From Streptomyces althioticus (GTDB lineage: Bacteria > Actinomycetota > Actinomycetes > Streptomycetales > Streptomycetaceae), in NCBI GenBank assembly GCA_014649355.1, contig BMSW01000020.1, forward strand, positions 46,412 to 110,411: 64,000 nt of DNA, written 5' to 3'. The position numbers and the translations under genes were made by a program. Position 1 is the first letter of the stretch. Every line of letters begins with the position of its first letter. Below the pieces are notes generated by a model. It did not search any database and was not told the origin of the DNA. It saw nothing but the letters and a program-made list of their open reading frames with translations. Positions 45,250 through 52,357 of the stretch are shown here, one piece after another.

Positions 45250-45469
45250 GACGGTCAGTGTCGTGGTGGACGGGGCGCGCGCACATCGGCCGTCGCGCTC
45301 GGCCACGCATCGTCCGATCGGCCGATGGAGTGGTACGACTCCCGGGCCCGTGACGGGCGTTCACCGAGGTGGGGCGGGACCGTGGCGCCGGTCGTAGGAC
45401 TCACGGCCGAGGCGGACCGGGCCGGAATTCGGTGGGCAGCGTCAGTGGCGAACCGTACTCTCACTGCTG
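45250..45469. promoter_or_regulatory. Divergent promoter region of the ABC-2 and the first ABC exporter
   Basis: The 220-bp gap carries both promoters. A short palindrome ATCGGCCGAT is at about 45315-45324. TACTCT at 45456-45461 lies 8 bases before the start codon of the exporter gene, which would suit a leaderless transcript, common in Streptomyces; no ribosome binding site is visible. No ORF is credible here. Confidence 0.35.
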
Positions 45470-47254
45470 ATGCCCACTACACCTTCTCCCCGGGAACCCC
45501 GCTCCACCGTGCGGACGCTGTCACGGCTGTGGCCGTACGTGCGGCCTGTGCGGACGCGCCTGTTCACCGCCGCGTTCATCGCCGTCCTGGCGTCCTGCAT
45601 AGGACTCGTCATCCCGCTGGTGCTCAAGTGGATGGTCGACGGCCCCATCGCCGACCGTGACCCGGCAGGGGTGTGGCTCGGGGCGCTGTACCTGCTGCTG
45701 CTCGGGCTGGCGGAGGCGCTGCTGTTCGGGTTCCGGCGCTGGCTGGTGGCGCGGCCCCTGTCGCACGTCGAGGCGGAGATGCGCGCCGATCTGTACCGCC
45801 ATCTCCAGCGGCTGCCGATCGCCTTCCACGACCGCTGGGCCTCGGGCCAGCTGCTGTCCCGGGCCACCACGGACCTCATGCTGCTGCGCATGTTCCTCGC
45901 GTTCCCGCTGACGTTCCTGCTGGTCAACGGCGTGACGATCCTGGTCGGCGTGAGCATCATGCTGGTCCAGGACTGGACGCTGGGGCTGGTCATCCTGATC
46001 CCGGCGGTGCCCGTGCTGATCACCTGCGTGGTGTTCGAGAAGCAGTACTCGCGGGCGGCGCGGCAGGCGCAGGACCAGGTGGGCGATCTGACGACCGTGG
46101 TCGAGGAGAGCGTGCTCGGCATCCGGATCATCAAGGGGTTCGGCCGGCACCGCAGCCAGGCGCGGGCGTTCCGCGAGCTGTCGGGGAAGCTGCGGGGCAC
46201 GGAGCTGCACAAGGCGCGGCTGCTGGCGACGATCCTCGGCATCATCGTGACGCTGCCCGAACTGGCCATCGGCGCGGCGCTGGTGCTGGGCGCGGTGCAG
46301 GTGGCGGACGGCGAGCTGTCGGCGGGCACCCTGGTGGCGTTCCTGTCCACGGCGCTGGCGCTGCGCTGGCCGGTGGACTCGATCGGCTTCCTGCTGGCGA
46401 TGAGCCAGGAGGCGGCGACGGCCACCGAGCGGTACTTCGAGGTGATGGACGCGGAGCCGGAGTCGGGCTCCACGGCGTCCCCGGCGAAGGACGGCGGCCC
46501 CCGGGAGGGGCTGCGGTTCGAGAACGTCACCTTCCGTTACCCGGACGCGCCCGAGGGCTCGCCGCCCGTGCTGGACCGCGTCGACCTGCACATCCGGCCC
46601 GGCGAGTCGCTGGCGCTGGTCGGGGCGACCGGCAGCGGCAAGACCACGCTGACCGCGCTGGTGCCCCGGCTGCACGAGGTCACCGAGGGGCGCGTCACCC
46701 TCGACGGGCGGGACATCAGGGACATGTCCCGGGACGAGCTGCGCTCCCGGGTCGCCGTCGCCTTCGAGGAGCCCACGCTGTTCTCCGCGACCGTCGGCGA
46801 GAACGTCCTGATGGGCGGCGGCAGCGGCGAGGAGGACCTGGACCGCGCCCTGGCCGTCGCCCAGGCCGACTTCGCCCACGCGCTGCCCCAGGGCACCGCC
46901 ACCCAGGTCGGCGAGCAGGGCCTGAGCCTGTCCGGCGGGCAGCGGCAGCGGCTCGCGCTCGCCCGCGCGGTCGTGGGGCGGCCCGACTTCCTGGTGCTGG
47001 ACGACCCGCTGTCCGCGCTGGACGTGCACACCGAGGCCGCGGTCGAGGCCGCGCTGCGCCGGGTCCTCGCCGACACCACGGCGCTGATCGTGGCGCACCG
47101 CCCGTCCACCGTGCTGCTCGCCGACCGGGTGGCGCTGCTGTCCGGCGGGCGCATCACGGCGGTCGGCACCCATCACGAACTGCTGCGCGGCAATGCCGAG
47201 TACGCCCACCTCATGTCGGGCGACCCGGCGGAGGAACTGGAGGAGCAGCGATGA
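45470..47254 (+). CDS. Heterodimeric ABC exporter, first pair, subunit with degenerate ATP site
   Basis: A 594-residue half-exporter: six hydrophobic segments (about 25-320), then an ATPase domain. Walker A GATGSGKTT (about 385-393) and signature LSGGQRQR (486) are intact. But the Q-loop Gln is Glu (AVAFEEPTLFS) and the catalytic Walker B Glu is Asp (FLVLDDPLSALD, near residue 511). His in VAHRPST is kept. Such a change marks the non-catalytic half of heterodimeric exporters. ATGA overlap ties it to the next gene. Confidence 0.93.
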   Translation: MPTTPSPREPRSTVRTLSRLWPYVRPVRTRLFTAAFIAVLASCIGLVIPLVLKWMVDGPIADRDPAGVWLGALYLLLLGLAEALLFGFRRWLVARPLSHVEAEMRADLYRHLQRLPIAFHDRWASGQLLSRATTDLMLLRMFLAFPLTFLLVNGVTILVGVSIMLVQDWTLGLVILIPAVPVLITCVVFEKQYSRAARQAQDQVGDLTTVVEESVLGIRIIKGFGRHRSQARAFRELSGKLRGTELHKARLLATILGIIVTLPELAIGAALVLGAVQVADGELSAGTLVAFLSTALALRWPVDSIGFLLAMSQEAATATERYFEVMDAEPESGSTASPAKDGGPREGLRFENVTFRYPDAPEGSPPVLDRVDLHIRPGESLALVGATGSGKTTLTALVPRLHEVTEGRVTLDGRDIRDMSRDELRSRVAVAFEEPTLFSATVGENVLMGGGSGEEDLDRALAVAQADFAHALPQGTATQVGEQGLSLSGGQRQRLALARAVVGRPDFLVLDDPLSALDVHTEAAVEAALRRVLADTTALIVAHRPSTVLLADRVALLSGGRITAVGTHHELLRGNAEYAHLMSGDPAEELEEQR

Positions 47255-49104
47255 CGGCGGCCACGACCGCACCGGTCCGCGACGAGGACGACGACCGGAC
47301 CCCGCAGGAGTCGGGCGACCCCTTCGACCGGGACGTGCTGCCCACTCCCCCGGGCGCCACCGGCGCGCTGCTGCGCTCCCTGCTCGCGCCGATGCGCGGC
47401 CGGGTGGCGCTGACCGCGCTGTTGCTGCTGCTCCAGCAGGCCGCCGTGCAGGCGGGCCCGCTGCTGGTGGCGTACGCGATCGACAGCGCGGTGCCCGCGT
47501 TCCGCGACAGCGACCACGGGCCGCTGTTCGCGGTGGCGGCGGGCTATCTGCTGTGCGCGTCGGCGGCCGGGGCGCTGCAGTACGCGTTCATCACCGCCTC
47601 CGCCCGGGTCAGCCAGGACGTGCTCCTGGACCTGCGCGGCCGGATCTTCCGGCACGCGCAGGCGCTGAGCGTGGACTTCCACGAGCGGTACACCTCCGGC
47701 CGGCTGATCTCCCGCTCCACCACCGACGTCGAGTCGCTGCGGGAGCTGCTGGAGGAGGGCCTGCAGGAACTGGTGATGACCATTCTGTCCGCCGTGTACA
47801 TCTCGGTGCTGCTGCTCTGGCTGGACCTGGGTCTCGGCGCGGTCGCGGTGGCGTCGTTCGTGCCGCTGTACCTGCTGGTGCGGTCCTACCAGCGGCGGGC
47901 GCAGCGGGTGTACCGGAAGCGGTCGACCGCGATCGCCGCGGTGATCGTGAAGTTCGTCGAGACGATGAACGGCATCCGCCCGGTGCGCGCCTTCCGCCGC
48001 GAGAAGGCCAACGACGCCGACTTCGCGGTGCTGAACCGGCGGCACGAGAAGACCAACGGCGACGCGCTGCTGGAGATGGCCCGTTACGTCGTCGGCTCCC
48101 GGGTGACCGCGAACACCACGGTCGCGCTGATCGTGCTGTGGGGCGCCTACCGGGTGGCCGGGGAGACGCTGGCGCTGGGTGTGCTGGCGGCGGCCGTGCT
48201 CTATCTGCGGCGGCTGTACGACCCGATCGACCGGCTGGGCATGTTCCTCAACTCGTACCAGTCGGCGGCGGCCTCGCTGGAGAAGATCGCCGGCCTGCTG
48301 GCGCAGACCCCGTCCGTGCCCGAGCCGGCGGCGCCCCGCGAGCTGCCGGGGCGGCGCTCCGGTCTCCCCGGGCGGGAGGTGGTCTTCGACGACGTGCGGT
48401 TCGCGTACCGCACCGGCGGCGAGGTGCTGCCCCGCTTCGGCCTCACCCTGCCGGCCGGGCAGACCGTCGCCGTGGTCGGCTCCACGGGCGCGGGCAAGTC
48501 GACGCTGGCGAAGCTGCTCGCCCGGTTCTACGACCCGAGCGACGGGCGGGTGCTGCTCGACGGGGTCGACCTGCGCGACCTGACGGGACGGGACCTGCGG
48601 CGCGAGGTGGTGATGGTGACCCAGGAGGCGTTCCTGTTCTCCGGGACGGTCGCCGAGAACATCTCCATCGGCCGTCCGGAGGCCACCCGCGAGGAGATCG
48701 AGCAGGCGGCCAGGGAGATCGGTGCGCACGACTTCATCGCCGCCCTGCCCGACGGCTACGACACGGACGTCCGCAAGCGCGGCGGACGCATCTCGGCGGG
48801 ACAGCGGCAGCTGGTGGCGTTCGCGCGGGCGCTGCTCGCGGACCCGGCGGTGCTGATCCTCGACGAGGCGACCAGCTCGCTGGACGTCCCCGGCGAGCGG
48901 GCGGTGCAGCGGGCGATGGCCACGGTGCTGAAGGGCCGTACGGCGGTGGTGATCGCGCACCGGCTGTCCACCGTGGAGATCGCGGACCGGGTGCTGGTGA
49001 TGGAGCGCGGGCGGATCGTGGAGGACGGCAGCCCGGACGAACTCATCGGCGGCACGGGCCGGTTCGCGGACCTGCACCGGGCCTGGCGGGACAGCCTGGC
49101 CTGA
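47251..49104 (+). CDS. Heterodimeric ABC exporter, first pair, subunit with catalytic ATP site
   Basis: A 617-residue half-exporter. About 45 residues of acidic N-terminus precede six hydrophobic segments. In the ATPase domain Walker A GSTGAGKST (410), Q-loop MVTQEAFLFS, Walker B LILDEATSSLD with Glu539 and His in VIAHRLST are all canonical. The signature is changed to ISAGQRQ instead of LSGGQ. It is thus the mirror image of its partner: its good Walker sites pair with the good signature of the partner, giving one active and one degenerate ATP site. Substrate unknown. Confidence 0.93.
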   Translation: MTAATTAPVRDEDDDRTPQESGDPFDRDVLPTPPGATGALLRSLLAPMRGRVALTALLLLLQQAAVQAGPLLVAYAIDSAVPAFRDSDHGPLFAVAAGYLLCASAAGALQYAFITASARVSQDVLLDLRGRIFRHAQALSVDFHERYTSGRLISRSTTDVESLRELLEEGLQELVMTILSAVYISVLLLWLDLGLGAVAVASFVPLYLLVRSYQRRAQRVYRKRSTAIAAVIVKFVETMNGIRPVRAFRREKANDADFAVLNRRHEKTNGDALLEMARYVVGSRVTANTTVALIVLWGAYRVAGETLALGVLAAAVLYLRRLYDPIDRLGMFLNSYQSAAASLEKIAGLLAQTPSVPEPAAPRELPGRRSGLPGREVVFDDVRFAYRTGGEVLPRFGLTLPAGQTVAVVGSTGAGKSTLAKLLARFYDPSDGRVLLDGVDLRDLTGRDLRREVVMVTQEAFLFSGTVAENISIGRPEATREEIEQAAREIGAHDFIAALPDGYDTDVRKRGGRISAGQRQLVAFARALLADPAVLILDEATSSLDVPGERAVQRAMATVLKGRTAVVIAHRLSTVEIADRVLVMERGRIVEDGSPDELIGGTGRFADLHRAWRDSLA

Positions 49105-49170
49105 CGCGTGCCGCCGTCGCGGGCCCGCTCCCGGGGGCGTGCCGGGGGACCGACCGAGAGGAGCACACCC

Positions 49171-50055
49171 GTGACGGAGGCGACGTCGATGCTGCTCGCG
49201 CGGCTGCACGCGGCGGGTCTCACGGACGTCGGCGCGGTCGAGCCGGCGTCCGGGGGTCTCGCCGCGACCGCGGGTCTGGCCCGCCGCGCGGACGGCACCC
49301 CGCTGTTCGTGAAGGCGTTCGGCGACCCGCCGGCGGACGACGCCTTCGCCGCGGGGGCCGAGGGGCTGACCGTGCTGCGCGAGGCGGGCGGTGTGGTCAC
49401 GCCGGACGTCGTGCGCGCGGACCGGGACCTGCTGGTGCTGTCGGTGCTGCGGGCGCGGCCGGACACGGAGGCGTTCTGGGAGGCGTGCGCGCACGCGTTC
49501 GCCCGCCTGCACACCACCACGCGCCACGACCGGTTCGGCTGGCACCGGGACAACTGGCTGGGCCGCCGCCGCCAGGTCAACACCTGGACCGACGACGGGT
49601 TCGAGTTCTTCGCCCGGCACCGTCTGCTGCGCTGGCTCGAGGAGCCCCGGGTCCGTGAGGCGCTGGACGCCGCCGACCACCGCGCGCTGGAGCGGCTGTG
49701 CGACCGGCTGCCCGAGCTGCTGCCGGACCGGCCCGCGTGCCTGACCCACGGCGACCTGTGGGCGCAGAACGTGATGGCCGCCCCCGACGGCCGGCCCGCG
49801 CTGATCGACCCGGCCGTGTCGTACACCTGGGCCGAGGTGGACCTCGCCCACCTGTGGACGACCGCGCCGCCGCCCGAGGCGCGGGTGTTCTTCGAGCGGT
49901 ACGCGGAGCTGACCGGTCTCGACGCCGGCTGGCGGGAGCGGATGCCCGTCCTCCAGCTGCGGCAGCACCTGGCCGTGATCGCCCAGTTCGAGCCCGACTG
50001 GGGCGCCGCCGAACACGTACGGGCCACGCTCGCGCCGTTCCGGGAGCGCCCGTGA
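49171..50055 (+). CDS. Fructosamine kinase-like (FN3K/APH fold) protein
   Basis: A 294-residue kinase that in relatives phosphorylates ketosamines (glycated proteins or amino acids), which leads to deglycation. Family motifs: TPLFVKAF with ATP-binding Lys, GWHRDNWLGRRRQVNTWTDDGFEFFARHRL, catalytic loop THGDLWAQNVM and metal site LIDPAVSYTWAEVDLAHL. The GTG start 49171 has GAGAGGAG upstream. It sits between two exporter pairs on the same strand, with gaps of 66 and 52 bp. Confidence 0.9.
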   Translation: MTEATSMLLARLHAAGLTDVGAVEPASGGLAATAGLARRADGTPLFVKAFGDPPADDAFAAGAEGLTVLREAGGVVTPDVVRADRDLLVLSVLRARPDTEAFWEACAHAFARLHTTTRHDRFGWHRDNWLGRRRQVNTWTDDGFEFFARHRLLRWLEEPRVREALDAADHRALERLCDRLPELLPDRPACLTHGDLWAQNVMAAPDGRPALIDPAVSYTWAEVDLAHLWTTAPPPEARVFFERYAELTGLDAGWRERMPVLQLRQHLAVIAQFEPDWGAAEHVRATLAPFRERP

Positions 50056-50107
50056 GACGACCGACGAGGCACGCCGACCGCCGGGCCGCAGGGGGAGGAC
50101 AGCGCAC

Positions 50108-51829
50108 GTGATCGACACCTACGGGGATCCCGGCACGCCCGACGGGCGCGGCGGGGCCCGCTATCTGTGGTGGCTGGTGCGCCGGCAGCCGGGGCGCTGC
50201 CTGGCGGGGGCGGTGTACGGCAGCGTGTGGATGGTGCTGCTGGCGTCCACGCCGTACCTGATGTCCCGGGCGGTGGACGACGGGCTGGGGACGGGCGACA
50301 TGGGGGCGCTGGCCGGCTGGGCCGGTCTGCTGGTCCTGGTGACCGCCTTCAACGCCTGGCTGAGCATGATGCGGCACCGCACGATGACGCAGGTGCGGAT
50401 GGACGCCAACTTCCGCACGGTGAAGGTGGTCGTCGGGCACACCGTGCGGCTGGGCGCGGCGCTGGACCGGCGGGCGGCGGCCGGGGAGGTCGTCACGATC
50501 GGCGTGGGGGACGTGCAGGTGATCGCCCAGTCGCTCACCGCCGTGGGGCCGGGGTTCGGCGCGGTCGTGGCGTACGCGGCGGTGGCGGGGCTGCTGCTGA
50601 CGGTGTCTCCGCTGCTGGCCGCGGTGGTGGTGCTGGGGGTGCCGGTGATCGGGCTGGTGGTGGGACCGCTCGCCGGGCGGCTGCAGGGCGCGGAGACGGA
50701 GTACCGGGAGCGGCAGGGCGTGCTGACCGCGCGGATCGGGGATCTCGCGGGCGGGCTGCGGGTGCTGAGCGGGCTCGGCGGCAAGGGGCTGGTCGCGGAC
50801 GCGTTCCGCCGCGACTCGGGGCGGCTGCGGGAGCAGGGCTACCGGGTGGGGGCGGTGACCAGCTGGATGCAGGCGCTGGCCGCGGGCCTGCCGGCGCTGT
50901 TCCTCGCGGTGGTGACGTGGATCGCCGCCCGGCAGGCCGCGCAGGGGGAGATCACCGTCGGCGAACTGGTGTCGGTGTACGGGTACGTGACCGTCCTGGT
51001 GTGGCCGGTGATGTTCCTGATCGAGTGCGGCTACTACCTCAGCCGGGGCGTGGTCGCGGCCGGCCGGGTGGCGGCGCTGCTGCGGATCCAGCCGCCGCCG
51101 GACGCGGCCACCGCCGAACCGCCGGCCGGGCCGTCCACGCTGGAGGACCCGGAGTCCGGGGTACGGGTGCTGCCGGGGCGGCTGACCGCGCTGGTCTGCG
51201 CCCGGCCGGCGGACGCCGTGGCCGTGGTCGACCGGCTGGGCCGGTACACGCCGTCCGACGTCATGTGGGGCGGGGTCCGGCTGGACGAGGTGGCGCTCGC
51301 CCGGGTGCGGGAGCGGATCCTGGTCGCCGAACCGGAGGCCGCGCTGTTCGCGGGCCCGCTGCGCGAGGTGGTCGCGGGCCGGGGCGGGGCGTCCGACGCG
51401 CGGGTGCTGGGCGCGCTGCACGCGGCGGCGGCCGACGACGTGGTGCGCGGGCTGCCGGACGGCCTCGACTCGGTGGTGTCCGCGCAGGGCCGCAGCCTGT
51501 CCGGCGGTCAGCGGCAGCGGGTCCGGCTGGCGCGGGCGCTGCTCGCCGACCCGGAGGTGCTGCTGGCGGTGGAGCCGACCTCGGCGCTCGACGCGCACAC
51601 CGAGGCCCTGGTCGCCGACCGGCTGCGCACGGCGCGCGAAGGCCGGACGACGGTGCTGGTCACCACCTCACCGCTGGTCCTGGACCGGGCCGACCGGGTG
51701 CTGTTCCTGTCCGACGGCAAGGTGACGGCGAGCGGCTCGCATCGTGAACTGCTGGAAGGTGAGCCGGAGTACCGGCGCCTGGTGGCCAGGGACGCGGAGC
51801 AGGACGCTCCCGAGGAGGTGGCCCGATGA
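50108..51829 (+). CDS. ABC exporter, second pair, subunit with ATP site lost
   Basis: A 573-residue half-exporter with six hydrophobic segments (about 25-310). In its ATPase domain the Walker A is missing: where GxxGxGKST should stand it reads LTALVCARPADAVAVVDRL. The Walker B Asp is Val (LLAVEPTSALD, near 488), the Q-loop Gln is Glu (VAEPEAALFAG) and the switch His is lost (VLVTTSPLVL). Only the signature LSGGQRQR (464-471) is intact. It therefore cannot bind ATP by itself in the usual way, but can complete the site of the partner at 52354. The GTG start 50108 follows GGGGGAGGA. Confidence 0.92.
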   Translation: MIDTYGDPGTPDGRGGARYLWWLVRRQPGRCLAGAVYGSVWMVLLASTPYLMSRAVDDGLGTGDMGALAGWAGLLVLVTAFNAWLSMMRHRTMTQVRMDANFRTVKVVVGHTVRLGAALDRRAAAGEVVTIGVGDVQVIAQSLTAVGPGFGAVVAYAAVAGLLLTVSPLLAAVVVLGVPVIGLVVGPLAGRLQGAETEYRERQGVLTARIGDLAGGLRVLSGLGGKGLVADAFRRDSGRLREQGYRVGAVTSWMQALAAGLPALFLAVVTWIAARQAAQGEITVGELVSVYGYVTVLVWPVMFLIECGYYLSRGVVAAGRVAALLRIQPPPDAATAEPPAGPSTLEDPESGVRVLPGRLTALVCARPADAVAVVDRLGRYTPSDVMWGGVRLDEVALARVRERILVAEPEAALFAGPLREVVAGRGGASDARVLGALHAAAADDVVRGLPDGLDSVVSAQGRSLSGGQRQRVRLARALLADPEVLLAVEPTSALDAHTEALVADRLRTAREGRTTVLVTTSPLVLDRADRVLFLSDGKVTASGSHRELLEGEPEYRRLVARDAEQDAPEEVAR

Positions 51830-52032
51830 GCGGGAAGCGACTGCCGGTGGCGGAGCCGGGTGATGTGCGGCGGGCCACCGGGGGGTTGGCGCGGGCCGAC
51901 CGTGTGCTTCCCCCGACCGCCGCCGGGGCATCGGCGAGCGGCGCCCACCACTGGCTGCGCGAAGAGCCGAAACACGGCCACAAGGTCGCCCGCGGCGCCG
52001 GACAGGACACCCACCAGGAGGTCCCCCGATGA
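51826..52032 (+). CDS. Mini-ORF 1 (68 aa), chimera of ABC-B start and ABC-A end
   Basis: Starts at an ATG overlapping the stop of the previous ABC gene (ATGA) and ends in another ATGA with mini-ORF 2. Residues 1-17 (MSGKRLPVAEPGDVRRA) match the start of the ABC gene at 52354 (MSAERLPVAEPGDVRRA). The last 22 residues align with the C-terminus of the ABC gene at 50108 (EPxxxxxVARxAxQDxxxEVxR). No recognised domain. It probably arose from a tandem duplication with deletion; whether it makes a working peptide is unknown. Confidence 0.6.
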   Translation: MSGKRLPVAEPGDVRRATGGLARADRVLPPTAAGASASGAHHWLREEPKHGHKVARGAGQDTHQEVPR

Positions 52033-52235
52033 GCGGGAAGCGACTGCCGGTGGCGGAGCCGGGTGATGTGCGGCGGGCCGCCGGGGAGCGCGTGCGGGCC
52101 GGCCGTCGGCTTCCTCCGACGGCCGCCGGGGCGTCGGGGAGCGGCGTCCGCGACCGGGTGCCCGACGAGCCGGAACAGGGCCACCGGACCGCCCGCGGCG
52201 CCGGACCGGACACCCACCAGGAGGTCCCCCGATGA
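52029..52235 (+). CDS. Mini-ORF 2 (68 aa)
   Basis: Same length and frame logic as mini-ORF 1, exactly 203 bp later. Its first 51 bases and last 24 or so are identical to mini-ORF 1 while the middle differs. Of about 22 differing codons only three are synonymous by my alignment. It ends CAGGAGGTCCCCCG ATGA, providing a ribosome binding site for the next unit. Coding status is plausible because the frame is kept without indels, but amino-acid sequence is not being conserved. Confidence 0.6.
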   Translation: MSGKRLPVAEPGDVRRAAGERVRAGRRLPPTAAGASGSGVRDRVPDEPEQGHRTARGAGPDTHQEVPR

Positions 52236-52357
52236 GCGCGGAACAACTGCCGGTGGCGGAACCGGCCGGTGTGCCTGGGACCGTTGGGGAGCTGGCGGAG
52301 GCCGGCGCGGCGGTCCGGGACGCCGAACGGAACGTCACCCAGGAGGTCCCCCGATGA
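52232..52357 (+). CDS. Mini-ORF 3 (41 aa), shortened
   Basis: Begins MSAEQLPVAEP and ends RNVTQEVPR, keeping the two ends of the unit but only 122 bp apart rather than 203. It overlaps the full ABC gene start by ATGA and carries the GGAGG ribosome binding site that serves that gene. It is probably a further-deleted copy. Its first codons (AGC GCG GAA) resemble the full gene more than mini-ORFs 1-2 do. Confidence 0.5.
   Translation: MSAEQLPVAEPAGVPGTVGELAEAGAAVRDAERNVTQEVPR

Larger units (their letters stand above)
51826..52353 (+). repeat. Direct-repeat array ahead of the second ABC gene
   Basis: Units start at 51826, 52029, 52232 and the full gene at 52354, spacing 203, 203 and 122 bp. Each unit contains CTGCCGGTGGCGGA near its beginning and a CCAGGAGGTCCCCCG end. 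The units join in ATGA overlaps. The array is the scar of repeated duplication of the junction between the two ABC genes. Confidence 0.85.

Noticed and set aside
51826..52357. Idea that the mini-ORFs are RiPP precursor peptides exported by the neighbouring ABC pair
   Set aside because: The conserved N-terminus is also the start of the ABC gene itself, and the C-terminus matches the other ABC gene, so duplication debris explains it better. No modifying enzyme gene is adjacent. Kept only as an open alternative.
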